A stretch of 64,000 nt of DNA from Leucobacter luti (GTDB taxonomy: Bacteria; Actinomycetota; Actinomycetes; Actinomycetales; Microbacteriaceae): positions 653,784 to 717,783 of the forward strand of contig NZ_SHKI01000003.1 of NCBI RefSeq assembly GCF_004217175.1, given 5' to 3'. The notes under the pieces are model-generated. The model searched no databases. It had not been told where the DNA came from and was given only the letters and a program-made list of their open reading frames with translations. The position numbers and the translations under genes are program-made. This document shows, in pieces, positions 10,099-18,483 of this stretch (positions are counted from its first letter, which is position 1; the number at the start of each line of letters is the position of its first letter).

Positions 10099-10175
10099 CG
10101 GCGGGCCCGCCCGGCGGCCGGTGAGCCGGTCGGGCCGGGGACCGGCCGGTCCGACCGGCCGACCGGCCCGCGCGC

Positions 10176-11561
10176 TCAGTCCTGGTACTGCAGTGTGGGC
10201 ATCGCCTCGGTCGCGGCCCCGTCGAGCTGGAGCGCGAGCGGGCCGTCGCTCTTGCGGCGCCGCACGAGGTACACCGTCACCCCGATCGCGAGCCACACCC
10301 CGCCGAGCACATACGTGAACGGTGCGAGCGAGGTCCACAGCCACGCGATCGACGCGAAGCCGATCACGGGCATGATCAGGTGCCGCAGGATGCCCCACCC
10401 GCTGCGCAGGCGCAGGTCGAAGAAGAGCACCTTGATGGTGGCGAGGTTCACGACCGCGAACGCGACGAGCGCGCCGAAGTTGATCATGTACACGGCCTGA
10501 TCGAGCGTGATGAACAGCGCGACCAGCGCCACCACCGATACAAGCGACGCCGCAACGTACGGCGTGCGGAAGCGCCGGTGCAGACGAGCGAGCACGGGCG
10601 GCAGGATCCCGTCGCGGCCCATCGCGAAGAGCACGCGGCTCACGCTCATCTGCGCAGCGGTGCCGCAGAGCACGATTCCGACCACGTTCACGACCACGAA
10701 GACGACCATGAGCACGTCGCCACCGGCCTGCTGCATGAGCTCGGTGCCCGCGGCGTCGAGGTTCTCGAGCGTGGTCCAGTCGGGCACGATCAGGCTGCCC
10801 GCGATCGAGAACGCGAGGTAGCCGAGGCCGGCGAAGAGTGTGGCGAGCACGATCCCCTTCGGGACGCGTCGCCGCGGGTCCTTGGTCTCTTCCGCGAGCG
10901 TGGAGACCCCGTCGAAGCCGAGGAACGCGAAGGCGACGATGGCGGCGGCGGCGAGGATGGGTCCGATCCCGCCCTCGCCGATTGACAGCGGCGTCATGAC
11001 CGCCTCGATGCTGAGGTCGGGCGCGTTCATGATCGCGAGCGTGAGGAACACGACGATCACGAGCACCGAGGCGATGATCACCACCGAGTTCATGCGCTTG
11101 ATCCAGTTCACGCCGATGATGCTGAGGAGCGCGACGATCGCGATACAGATCAGTGTGCCCACCCAGGCTGGCACGCCGGTGAACAGGCTGTTGAAGTAGA
11201 GGCCAAAGAGCAGGAAGTTGACCATCGGGAGGAACAGGTAGTCGAGCAGCATGACCCAGCCGGTGAGGAAGCCGGTGGCCGAGCCGAACGCGCGCGAAGC
11301 GTAGGCGTAGGCGCCGCCGGTGATGGGCACGTGCGCGGCCATGCGCCCGTAGCTGTGCGCGGTGAACAGCATGATGATGATCGCCGCGACGTACGCGGCG
11401 GGGAGGTGGCCATCGCTCAGAGCGGTCGCGGGACCGTACACCGACACGACCGAGAGCACGCCCATTGACGTGAGGCCGTAGGCGATGAGCGCGGGCAGTC
11501 CGAGCTCGCGCTTCAGCGTGCGCGGCCGCGCGGTTTCGGCGCTGGGGGTGGGATCGGTCAT
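10176..11561 (-). CDS. APC-family amino-acid/amine permease
   Basis: The ATG at 11561 is preceded by AAAGGAG at 8 bases and yields 461 residues with about 12 hydrophobic helices. The beginning ELGLPALIAYGLTSMGVLSVVSVYGPA is the conserved first helix of the amino acid-polyamine-organocation superfamily. The helix-3 text PITGGAYAYASRAFG and the loop FLGFDGVSTLAEETKDPRRRVPKGI confirm it. It should import an amino acid or amine by secondary transport. A GntR-family regulator is divergent 245 bases away and may control it. The substrate cannot be named from sequence. Confidence 0.9.
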   Translation of the reverse strand: MTDPTPSAETARPRTLKRELGLPALIAYGLTSMGVLSVVSVYGPATALSDGHLPAAYVAAIIIMLFTAHSYGRMAAHVPITGGAYAYASRAFGSATGFLTGWVMLLDYLFLPMVNFLLFGLYFNSLFTGVPAWVGTLICIAIVALLSIIGVNWIKRMNSVVIIASVLVIVVFLTLAIMNAPDLSIEAVMTPLSIGEGGIGPILAAAAIVAFAFLGFDGVSTLAEETKDPRRRVPKGIVLATLFAGLGYLAFSIAGSLIVPDWTTLENLDAAGTELMQQAGGDVLMVVFVVVNVVGIVLCGTAAQMSVSRVLFAMGRDGILPPVLARLHRRFRTPYVAASLVSVVALVALFITLDQAVYMINFGALVAFAVVNLATIKVLFFDLRLRSGWGILRHLIMPVIGFASIAWLWTSLAPFTYVLGGVWLAIGVTVYLVRRRKSDGPLALQLDGAATEAMPTLQYQD

Positions 11562-11805
11562 GCACAGACTCCTTTGCTCGTGTGGCCGGTTCTCGAAGCT
11601 GCACCCGCACAGGGGGAGGACTCGAGCCCGGGTAGATTGTATGCCAAAGCCTGCGTATTCTCGAAATCTAGTGCCAATCGCCCTGGTATTCGTGCTTTTG
11701 GAATGCCAGAATGTGTGAAATTGGTGCCGCGGGACTCCGCGGGCATCATAGAGAGAACACGCCGCCGGGGTGCCCGGCCGGCGTGACGGAACTGGATCGG
11801 TGCGA

Positions 11806-12540
11806 ATGTCAGCGAAGAACGTCAGCGACCCTGCCGAGGCGGCCCCCGGCGACGCCGGGCAGCAGACCCGCGGCGAAGCGGTGTACGAGTGGGTGCGCGA
11901 TCGCATCATCGACGGCACGCTCCCCACGGGCAGCCGGATCCGGGAGCGCGACCTCGCCGAGGCGATCAACGTGTCTCGCGTGCCGATCCGCGAGGCGTTC
12001 CCGCGGCTCGAGGCCGAGGGGTACATTCGGACGCTGCCCCGGCGCGGGGCAGTGGTCGCCCCGATGGCGCTCGCCGATGTGATCGAGCTGTTCGACGTGC
12101 GCGCCTCGCTCGAGGTGCTCGCCGCTCGGCTGGCCGCCGCGCGCTGCGCCGCCGGGGCCTCCGGGGACGGGCTGGTTCGGGCGCTCGCCGCGGCCGAGGG
12201 GACGATCACGGGCGACGACAGCCACGCGATCGCGCGCGCCACCTCCGACTTCCACGACGCCGTGGTCGATCTCGCCGGCAACGCCCTGCTGCGCGACCTC
12301 ATGCTGCCGATCCGGGGCCGCGTGAAGCGACTCTTCAACATCGCGAACGAGCGCGATGACGTTGACCTGCACCGGGAGCACCGCGACCTCTGCGACGCGA
12401 TCGTGCGCGGTCAGGTGGAGCGTGCCGCCGCGCTCGCGCTCGCGCACGTTGAGCACAGTCGCGCCGACACGGTCCCGATCATCGAGCGCGCCGCCGAGCT
12501 CGCGGTGGACGCTGGCGTGGGAGGCGCGGCGACGCGGTGA
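11806..12540 (+). CDS. GntR-family regulator (FCD type)
   Basis: This 244-residue protein has an N-terminal winged helix (EAVYEWVRDRIIDGTLPTGSRIRERDLAEAINVSRVPIREAF, then a wing at RRGAVVAPM). Its FCD ligand domain includes LFDVRASLEVLAARLAA and a DFHDAVVDLAGN helix. The usual ALRxLExEGL of the recognition region is FPRLEAEGY here. An in-frame GTG at 11770 would add 12 residues, but neither start has a strong ribosome site, so the N-terminus is uncertain. It is divergent from the APC permease at 10176-11561, its probable target. The gap 11562-11805 shows no further gene. Confidence 0.83.
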   Translation: MSAKNVSDPAEAAPGDAGQQTRGEAVYEWVRDRIIDGTLPTGSRIRERDLAEAINVSRVPIREAFPRLEAEGYIRTLPRRGAVVAPMALADVIELFDVRASLEVLAARLAAARCAAGASGDGLVRALAAAEGTITGDDSHAIARATSDFHDAVVDLAGNALLRDLMLPIRGRVKRLFNIANERDDVDLHREHRDLCDAIVRGQVERAAALALAHVEHSRADTVPIIERAAELAVDAGVGGAATR

Positions 12541-12635
12541 ACTCGGTGGTTGCCGGTGTCTCCGGTACCGACGGTGTCGCCTGAGTCTCTGGCGGCGTCT
12601 CCGGCGGCGCATGGGCTCAGCAGTAAGCTTGCGCC

Positions 12636-13034
12636 ATGAGCGACTACCGGCACCTCGTGCGCAAGTGGGTCAAGCCCGAGGACCTCAACCAGCACGGCGC
12701 CCTCTTCGGGGGCAGGCTCCTTGAGTGGGTCGACGAGGAGGCCGCAATCGTCGCGGTGACTCAGCTCGGCACGACCGACGTGGTGACCCGGCACATGTCT
12801 GCGATCGACTTCGCGGCCCGCGCCGATCGCGGCGATCTGCTTGAGCTCGACTACCGGGTCTCAAAGTTTGGCCGCACCTCGATCACGCTGAGCTGCCGCG
12901 TTGAGAACGCGGTCACGGGGCAGGAGGTGCTCACGCTCGACAGCATCGTCTTCGTCGCCGTCGACGCCGAGGGGCACACCGTGGTGCACGGCCGCACCGA
13001 GCCGACCCCGGGCACGGAGCGCCTCCGCGAGTAG
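12636..13034 (+). CDS. Acyl-CoA thioesterase, YciA-like hotdog fold
   Basis: A 132-residue single hotdog domain. The helix motif LNQHGALFGGRLLEWVDEEAA (residues 17-37) carries the conserved Asn and Asp of bacterial acyl-CoA hydrolases, and TRHMSAIDFAARADRGDLLEL matches the second strand block. It would hydrolyse acyl-CoA thioesters in the cytoplasm as a dimer or higher oligomer. It is a single-gene unit followed by the repeat element at 13061-13193. Confidence 0.88.
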   Translation: MSDYRHLVRKWVKPEDLNQHGALFGGRLLEWVDEEAAIVAVTQLGTTDVVTRHMSAIDFAARADRGDLLELDYRVSKFGRTSITLSCRVENAVTGQEVLTLDSIVFVAVDAEGHTVVHGRTEPTPGTERLRE

Positions 13035-13060
13035 CGCGCGCCCTGCCCGCGCCCTGCCGC

Positions 13061-13193
13061 GTGTGGCGCTTTCCCCCGCGTGTGGCGCCCCCCACGAGTG
13101 GCGCTTTCCCCCACGAGTGGCGCCCTCGGCGACGAGTGTGCGGCTTCGCTGCCGGCGCGGAGCCGCACACTCGTGGTGGAGCCGCACGCTCGT
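13061..13193. repeat. Tandem units plus conserved hairpin module (copy A)
   Basis: From 13061 to 13133 four units of 16-19 bp built on GTGTGGCGC/GAGTGGCGC alternate with TTTCCCCC spacers. They run into a hairpin with perfect 14-bp arms (ACGAGTGTGCGGCT at 13132-13145 and its complement at 13161-13174). An extra copy of the right arm follows at 13180-13193. The hairpin recurs at 42792-42834 with 39 of 43 bases the same. Both copies lie between convergent genes, just beyond a GNAT gene. The 240-base gap has no gene. Confidence 0.8.
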
Positions 13194-13274
13194 GTGCGAG
13201 GGTGCGAGGGTGCGGGGGTGCGCGGGACGAGGGCGCGGGACAACGCGAGGCGAGCGGCTCAAACCGCCCGGCGC

Positions 13275-13727
13275 CTAGCTCGCGGGGGCGAGGTCGTAGG
13301 TGACCCAGGGCGTCTGCGCCGCGACCCGGTCGTACAGCCGCCGCGCGGTCGCGTTGCTCTCCGCCGTGATCCAGCGCACGAGCGACGCGCCCTCGTCGCG
13401 GGCGATCTCCGCCAGTCGGGTCAGGATTGCGCCACCGGCCCCGCTCCCGCGTGCGGCCTCCGCCGTGAACAGGTCGTCGAGATACAGCCCGTGCGCGGCG
13501 TCGATGGGGCGCGCGAAGCGCCGGAAGTGCCCGATCCCCACCGGCGTGCCCGCGACCTCCGCGATGAGCCCGCGGGTCTCGTGCGCCGGGTCCATGAGCC
13601 AGCCCCACACGGTCTCGAAGATCGCGGGATCGTGGGGTTTGCCGTAGAAGTCGCGATACCCGCGGTACAGCGCCTCCCAGGCGGCGCGATCGGTCGGCGC
13701 GACCGGGCGGACAGCAGCCGCGGTCAC
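13275..13727 (-). CDS. GNAT-family N-acetyltransferase
   Basis: A 150-residue protein with the GNAT fold: acetyl-CoA pyrophosphate loop in LFTAEAARGSGAGGAILTRLAE and the C-terminal ESNATARRLYDRVA helix. The opening RPVAPTDRAAWEALYRGYRDFYG and the segment HFRRFARPIDAAHGLYLDDLFT resemble small-amine (diamine-like) acetyltransferases. The GTG start overlaps the stop of the upstream cupin gene by 4 bases (GTGA on the minus strand), so the two are translationally coupled. The substrate is not known. Confidence 0.85.
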   Translation of the reverse strand: MTAAAVRPVAPTDRAAWEALYRGYRDFYGKPHDPAIFETVWGWLMDPAHETRGLIAEVAGTPVGIGHFRRFARPIDAAHGLYLDDLFTAEAARGSGAGGAILTRLAEIARDEGASLVRWITAESNATARRLYDRVAAQTPWVTYDLAPAS

Positions 13728-14014
13728 GACAGCCGTTCCACCTCGACGAACACCACGTTGGCGCTCGACGTGCGGTTCTCGACCTGGTGCTCAGACCCCG
13801 CGGGGCGGGTGTAGCTGCGCCCGGTGACCAGCTCGGCGACGATCTCGCTGCCGTCGGCGTTCGTGACGTGCATGGTGTCGGTGACGAGCGGGACCACGAC
13901 GTACTCGTACTCGTGGCGGTGCAAGGGGATCACGCCGCCAGGCTCGATCGTCCACTGTGTGACGCGGAAGTGCTCGTTTTCAAGCTGCACTTCGCCGTGT
14001 GATCCGGTGCTCAT
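13724..14014 (-). CDS. Small cupin-domain protein
   Basis: A 96-residue single cupin barrel. Motif 1 is visible as GGVIPLHRHEYEYVVVPL, with His-x-His and Glu suited to metal binding. Motif 2 is weaker (TRPAGSEHQVEN) but retains the second His. It heads a two-gene unit with the GNAT acetyltransferase, overlapping it by 4 bases. Small cupins of this kind can be enzymes or ligand-binding proteins; the function cannot be assigned. Confidence 0.82.
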   Translation of the reverse strand: MSTGSHGEVQLENEHFRVTQWTIEPGGVIPLHRHEYEYVVVPLVTDTMHVTNADGSEIVAELVTGRSYTRPAGSEHQVENRTSSANVVFVEVERLS

Positions 14015-14218
14015 GATCCTCCTTGATACGCGAGTTCCGGGCCTGGCCCGGGTCGCCGCCGCGGCGACGCCCTCAGCCTATGTGATGCCAGCGCGGCCGC
14101 GTGAGGCACGCCGCATCGCCGGCTGCGCGGCGCGGAGCCTAGAGAATTTGTCCGGGATGCGGTAGAGATGAAGCATAGCTGCTCCCGAAGGGGAGCACAC
14201 CGACCATGAGGGGGACTC

Positions 14219-14824
14219 ATGACCACGCAAACGCCGGAGAACAGCACCACCGCCCCGGAGACGGGTGAGCCAGACATCGCAACGCGCCTTACCGACGGGG
14301 TACGCACGGCGTTCGGCATCGGCGGCCTCATCGCCGTGGTGCTCGGCCTGCTCATCATCTTTAACCCGGCCAAGTCGGGCGTCGTCGCGATGCAGGTGCT
14401 CGCGGTCGTCATGGCGGCCTACGCGCTCGTCGTGGGCGTCGTCTACGTTGGCTCCTCGATCTTCAGCAAGGCGATGACCGGCTGGTCGCGCGTGGGGCAC
14501 ATCCTGCTCGGCCTGCTCTACATCGCGGGCGGCATTGTGATGATGCTCAACCTCGGCGCCACCAGCGTCGTGCTCGCCCTGTTCCTCACCTTCACGATCG
14601 GCATCCTCTGGATGATCGAGGGCATCATGGCCTTCACGGTCGCCGGCAAGAGCCCCAACAAGGTGTGGTCGATCATCTACGGCGTGATCAGCGTCATTGC
14701 TGGCATCGTCCTCCTGGTGTCGCCGATGCTCGGCGCCGTGACCCTGTGGCTGCTGCTCGGCATCTCGATGGTCGTCATGGGCATCGTCCAGGTGATCCGG
14801 GTGTTCACCGGCCGCTCGGCGTAG
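14219..14824 (+). CDS. HdeD/DUF308-family membrane protein
   Basis: The 201-residue protein has a polar N-terminal 30 residues and then six hydrophobic helices in three hairpin-like pairs, as in the HdeD (DUF308) acid-resistance membrane family. Typical text is GLIAVVLGLLIIFNP in the first pair and VISVIAGIVLLVSPMLGAVTLWLLLGISMVVMG in the last. GAGGGGG precedes the ATG. It stands alone and is followed by a strong terminator. The upstream gap (14015-14218) has no gene. The role is uncharacterised outside Escherichia; membrane stress is a guess. Confidence 0.85.
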   Translation: MTTQTPENSTTAPETGEPDIATRLTDGVRTAFGIGGLIAVVLGLLIIFNPAKSGVVAMQVLAVVMAAYALVVGVVYVGSSIFSKAMTGWSRVGHILLGLLYIAGGIVMMLNLGATSVVLALFLTFTIGILWMIEGIMAFTVAGKSPNKVWSIIYGVISVIAGIVLLVSPMLGAVTLWLLLGISMVVMGIVQVIRVFTGRSA

Positions 14825-14862
14825 CCAGTACCGCACCGAAACGCCGAATCTCCGAACGGAGT

Positions 14863-14896
14863 GCGAGCGGCCCGCCCGTCTGGGTGGGCCGCTCGC
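14863..14896. terminator. Hairpin terminator after HdeD gene
   Basis: Arms GCGAGCGGCCCGCCC (14863-14877) and its near-complement (14882-14896) enclose a 4-base loop, followed by GGCGTTTGTGG. It lies between the HdeD gene and the convergent SseB-domain gene and can serve both. Confidence 0.75.
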
Positions 14897-14970
14897 GGCG
14901 TTTGTGGGGCGCGGCACGACCTCGAGCGCTGGCCGGGGCGCGGCCCGGTGCGGTCCCGCGGGGAGACTCG

Positions 14971-15429
14971 CTACCGCATCGCCTCGAGCGACTCGGCCGT
15001 GATCGGGTCGGTGCCTGCCGCGAGGGTCACGTACTTGCGGAGCAGCACGAGGGCGGCGGAGCCCTTGTCGAACTCGGCCGCGACGAAGCGATCCGACGCG
15101 ATGAGGGCGAGCGCGTCGCGGGCGGGCAGCACGGCGCCCTGCAGCTCGGCCCTGCGCTCGGCGGGAACGATCTCGCGCAGCTCGGCCAGCGAGGTGAAGA
15201 TGGGCAGCACGAGCTTGCCCGAGGTTGAGCGGATCGTGCGGACCCGCGCGCCCCGCTTTTTCCCCGAGGTGCCGCTCACGTCGACGACCAGGTAGCCCTC
15301 GCGCAGCGCGGTGAGGAACGCGGCGAGGTGCGGGTAGTCGGGCGTCGCGGTGAACGCCGCGAGCGCCGCCCGCACGTCCTCGTTCGCGTAGTCCGCGTGC
15401 ACACCCTCGGGAAGCTGCTCCTCATCCAT
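14971..15429 (-). CDS. SseB-domain protein
   Basis: Starting at the ATG at 15429, the product has 152 residues and matches the SseB N-terminal-domain family: FLTALREGYLVVDVSG, then LVLPIFTSLAELREIVP, then LVLPARDALAL-like text near residue 110 (VLPARDALALIASDR). It is soluble and has no signal peptide. An earlier in-frame start would overlap the bioN end and is less likely. The domain was named from enterobacterial SseB; in actinomycetes its role is unknown. It lies 10 bases downstream of bioN on the same strand and may be carried on the same message. Confidence 0.75.
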   Translation of the reverse strand: MDEEQLPEGVHADYANEDVRAALAAFTATPDYPHLAAFLTALREGYLVVDVSGTSGKKRGARVRTIRSTSGKLVLPIFTSLAELREIVPAERRAELQGAVLPARDALALIASDRFVAAEFDKGSAALVLLRKYVTLAAGTDPITAESLEAMR

Positions 15430-15439
15430 GCCGTCTAGC

Positions 15440-16096
15440 CTATGGGGTGGTGCGCGTGCGGCGTCGCGGCCGTGGCTCCGGTTCCTCGTCGCCGATCCCA
15501 CGCGCGGTCATCGCCTCGCCGGTGAGTTGCGCTTGCGCGACGGTGCGCAACACGAGCGGCACAACGCGGGCGCGGAGGCTGCGTTCGAGCCCGCGGGCTC
15601 GGGCCGCCGCCCGCGTCTCGTGCGCCACCTCGAGGATGCTGGGGATCGCGCGGATCACGAGGGAGAACGCGAACGCGACGCGCTCGGGGTCGACCCCGAG
15701 CGGCCGGAGGGGGCGCAGCGCCCAGGCGACGGTGTCGAGCATGTCGTCGACGGCGGTGCTCGCGGTGACCGCGCTCGCCGCAATGATCAGCGCGAACAGG
15801 TCGCCGACCACCTCGAAGCCGCGCTCCCAGCCGTGCTGCCAGGCCTGAAACGCGAACAGTGGGACGGCGATGATGGTGAAGCCGCGCACGACCCGCCAGA
15901 AGTCCCGGCCGCGCAGCCCGGCCAGGAGGGCGAGCGCAATCGCCGCGGCGAGCAGCACGCCAGTGCTCGCGGCGCCGCGGAGCGCCACGACGGCGGTGGC
16001 GAAGACGAAGAGCCCGAGCAGCTTCGCGCCGGGACGCAGCCGATGGAGCGGCCCGGTGCCGGGGATGTAGGCGCCGAGCGGGCTGACGGTGCTCAC
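15440..16096 (-). CDS. bioN: Biotin ECF transporter transmembrane protein
   Basis: A 218-residue EcfT-type integral membrane protein. Hydrophobic helices occupy the N-terminal half (LLGLFVFATAVVALRG onward). The cytoplasmic coupling helices bear the two Ala-Arg-Gly motifs typical of T components (AARARGLE near residue 170 and TARGIGDEE near residue 200). It connects the ATPase BioM to the biotin-binding BioY. Its start overlaps the bioM stop by 4 bases. The order bioY-bioM-bioN and the BioQ-like sites in front of bioY support biotin as the vitamin. Confidence 0.88.
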   Translation of the reverse strand: MSTVSPLGAYIPGTGPLHRLRPGAKLLGLFVFATAVVALRGAASTGVLLAAAIALALLAGLRGRDFWRVVRGFTIIAVPLFAFQAWQHGWERGFEVVGDLFALIIAASAVTASTAVDDMLDTVAWALRPLRPLGVDPERVAFAFSLVIRAIPSILEVAHETRAAARARGLERSLRARVVPLVLRTVAQAQLTGEAMTARGIGDEEPEPRPRRRTRTTP

Positions 16097-16941
16097 GAGC
16101 CCGGTTCCGGATCGCGGCCAGCGCTCGGCGCTGCCGCCGGGGCACTCGGTGCACCCGGGGCCGTCGGTGCCTCCGCCGCTGCGGGCGCTCCCGGCTCGAG
16201 CGCGACGCTCTCCCGATAGTGGGCGATCGCGGCCGCGGGGGCGCCGTCGAACGCGATGCGGCCGTCCGCGACCACCAGCGTGCGATCCGCGCGCGCGGCG
16301 AGTTCGAGGTCGTGGGTGACCACGACGAGCTGCTGTGACAGGCCGAACAGGAACTCGCCGATCCGCAGGGCGTTGCGCAGGTCGAGCAGCGTGGTCGGCT
16401 CGTCGGCGACGAGGATCGCGGGCTCGGTCGCGAGCACCGATGCGATGGCGAGCAGCTGCTTCTGGCCGCCGGAGAGCGTGTGCACGCTGCGATCGGCGAG
16501 CGCGCGCAGCCCGAAGCGGTCGAGCGCGCTCAGGGCTGCCGCGCGCCGCTCAGCCTTGCCGCGGACGCGGCGGCGGAGCGAGAGCGCGATGTCCTCGGCG
16601 ACCGTCGGCATGATGAGCTGCGCTGCCGGATCGGTAAAGACGAAGCCCACCGCGCGGCGCACGGCGGCGCCGTCGCGACGGGTGTCGAGGAGCGGGGTCG
16701 CGGTGTCGGCGGGATTGCCAGACCCCGGCGCGTGCGGGCCCACGGCCGAGCCAATCCCGACGCTGCCGGAGCTCGGCTCGACCAGGCCGTTGATGAGGCG
16801 CGCGAGCGTTGATTTGCCGGAGCCGTTCGCGCCGATGATCGACACGCGTCGCTCGGTCAGCGTGAGGGTGGTCGGGTGCAGCACCGTCGTGTCGCCCTCG
16901 GGGCCGGGGACAACAACGGCGGCGCTGCGAAACTCGATCAC
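16093..16941 (-). CDS. bioM: Biotin ECF transporter ATPase
   Basis: An ABC ATPase of the energy-coupling-factor class (282 residues): Walker A GANGSGKSTLARLINGL, the ECF-type Q-loop FTDPAAQLIMPTVAEDIALS, signature LSGGQKQLLAIASVLA, Walker B ILVADEPTTLLD and the switch VVTHDLELA. The last 45 residues are an Ala/Pro/Gly-rich tail without known function. It sits 9 bases after bioY and overlaps bioN, forming a three-gene operon. Confidence 0.9.
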   Translation of the reverse strand: MIEFRSAAVVVPGPEGDTTVLHPTTLTLTERRVSIIGANGSGKSTLARLINGLVEPSSGSVGIGSAVGPHAPGSGNPADTATPLLDTRRDGAAVRRAVGFVFTDPAAQLIMPTVAEDIALSLRRRVRGKAERRAAALSALDRFGLRALADRSVHTLSGGQKQLLAIASVLATEPAILVADEPTTLLDLRNALRIGEFLFGLSQQLVVVTHDLELAARADRTLVVADGRIAFDGAPAAAIAHYRESVALEPGAPAAAEAPTAPGAPSAPAAAPSAGRDPEPGS

Positions 16942-16950
16942 TCGGCGATC

Positions 16951-17640
16951 CTACTCGGCGCGGCGCGCGGCGGGGGAGGTCGCGGACGGCGCCGCGGGGG
17001 CCGCCGGTGCCGTGGCGGCTGAGGCGCGCGCGCGGCGGCGCTGGGGCAGGATCGTGGGGAACGCGCGGTGCACGGCGGTGGCCACCACGCCCATGAGGAG
17101 GTTCTTCACCACGTCGCCCGGCCAGAACGCGAGGTCCGCGAGGAACGCCTGGCTCAGCGTGAGGTCGGCGCGCCACGCCATGCCGAGGATCCCGAGCGGG
17201 TGGATGAAGATGAAGCTCGCGGCAAGGCCGGCGAGGAAGATGAGCGGGATGCTCGTCGCGATCTTCGCGCGGGGGAGCCGCTCGACGAAGAAGCCGGTCG
17301 CGAGCGCGGCGAACGGGAACCCGACGAGGTAGCCGACGGACGGGCCGGCGAACGGTGCGAGTCCGGCGGCGCCGCCGGAGAACACGGGGATGCCGATCGC
17401 GCCCACGGCGAGGTAGAGCAGCACGGCGAGGAAGCCGCGGCGCGCGCCGAGCACGGCTCCGGCGAGCATTACGGCGAAGGTCTGGAGCGTGATGGACACG
17501 GCGCCGCCGACGCTGATTGCGGGGAGGAGCGCGCAGACCGCGATGAGGGCCGCGAACGCGGCGATCAGGGCGATGTCGGTGGCCGGGCGGGTGCGGCGGT
17601 GTGCGGGCTGTGCCGGGGTGGTGGCTGCGGATTCGGTCAT
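16951..17640 (-). CDS. bioY: Biotin ECF transporter substrate-binding protein BioY
   Basis: The 229-residue integral membrane S component. Conserved BioY text is seen: AAFAALIAVCALLPAISVG, VSITLQTFAVMLAGAVLGARRG, YLAVGAIGIPVFSGGAAGLAPFAGPSVGYLVGF and an FWPGDVVKNLLMG helix. The start ATG follows GCAGGAGGA. It is the first gene of the bioYMN operon and is divergent from the TetR-type gene at 17729, with two BioQ-like operators in the 88-base gap. Biotin import would be induced when the vitamin runs low. Confidence 0.93.
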   Translation of the reverse strand: MTESAATTPAQPAHRRTRPATDIALIAAFAALIAVCALLPAISVGGAVSITLQTFAVMLAGAVLGARRGFLAVLLYLAVGAIGIPVFSGGAAGLAPFAGPSVGYLVGFPFAALATGFFVERLPRAKIATSIPLIFLAGLAASFIFIHPLGILGMAWRADLTLSQAFLADLAFWPGDVVKNLLMGVVATAVHRAFPTILPQRRRARASAATAPAAPAAPSATSPAARRAE

Positions 17641-17679
17641 GCGTGTCCTCCTGCTGGTGGGTCAAGATGCAACCCAACC

Positions 17680-17707
17680 TGAACGGTGTTCTGGTGAATG
17701 GTGTTCA
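17680..17707. promoter_or_regulatory. Paired BioQ-type operators
   Basis: Two 13-bp palindromes, TGAACGGTGTTCT (17680-17692) and TGAATGGTGTTCA (17695-17707), lie 15 bp centre to centre between bioY and the divergent TetR-type gene. They match the form of the actinobacterial BioQ site (TGAAC-N3-GTTxx). The outer halves also make a longer inverted repeat (ACCTGAAC and GTTCAGGT). One pair could control both directions. Confidence 0.8.
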
Positions 17708-17728
17708 GGTTAGCGGTAGGATCAGAAT

Positions 17729-18382
17729 ATGCGCAACTCACTCGCCGATGTGGTCGCCGCGGGCCTCCGCGTGCTCGACGCGCAGGGTCTTGAGAACTGC
17801 TCCATGCGGCGGGTCGCGGCCGAGCTCGGCGTGCAGCCGAGCGCGCTCTATCACCACGTCCCCAACAAGCAGAGTCTGCTCGCGCTCATGGCGGACGAGA
17901 TCGTGCTCGGCGTCGGGCCGCGGGTCACCGCCGCCGGGGCTGCCGCGGGGGATCCGCGCCGGCTCTGTGTTGACCTGCGCGAGGCGATGCTCGCGGTGCG
18001 CGACGGGGCCGACGTGGTCGCCACGGCCACGGCGTTTCGGCTCGGCCGCTCGCGCGTCGAGGATTCGCTGGCCCAGCTCGTCGGCTTCGACGGCGCGCGC
18101 ACGCTGCTGCTCTTCACCTTCGGCCACGCGCAGTCCACGCAGACGCACCGGCAGGCGGCGGCGCTCGGGGCGCTTGTCGATATCGCCGACCCGGCGGTGG
18201 CTGCGGACGCTGGCCCCGCGGCCCCCGGCGAACCCGAGGGTGTCGACGTGACGCGACCGGTCGCGCCGATCAGCGATCCGGCAGCAGATCTGGACGCCTC
18301 GTTTGGGCGCGGCCTCGACATCATTCTGGCCGGTCTCGCGGCGGCGGCCCGGCCCGCGCGCACGGCGCTCCCGGTCAGGTGA
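17729..18382 (+). CDS. bioQ: TetR-family biotin regulator, BioQ-like
   Basis: The 217-residue protein has a TetR N-terminal helix-turn-helix (GLENCSMRRVAAELGVQPSALYHHVPNKQSLLALMADEIV, residues 21-60). The long helical C-terminal domain is of the TetR_C type (LREAMLAVRDGADVVATATAFRLG). The BioQ assignment rests on its divergent position next to bioYMN and on the two BioQ-form palindromes in the shared gap, not on a motif unique to BioQ. TAGGATC precedes the ATG. It probably represses both bioY and itself. Confidence 0.82.
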   Translation: MRNSLADVVAAGLRVLDAQGLENCSMRRVAAELGVQPSALYHHVPNKQSLLALMADEIVLGVGPRVTAAGAAAGDPRRLCVDLREAMLAVRDGADVVATATAFRLGRSRVEDSLAQLVGFDGARTLLLFTFGHAQSTQTHRQAAALGALVDIADPAVAADAGPAAPGEPEGVDVTRPVAPISDPAADLDASFGRGLDIILAGLAAAARPARTALPVR

Positions 18383-18483
18383 CACGCCCGGGAATCGCTG
18401 GGGCGTTCAGCAAGCACTCCTCGTCCTCACAGATTCCCGCGAAACACTGGTGTTCCACCAACGGTTAACGAAGGGGGAAACCA

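Noticed and set aside
9926..10175. Small protein-coding genes in the GC-rich gap
   Set aside because: Frames here overlap the inverted repeat and have Arg/Pro/Gly composition with no ribosome site.
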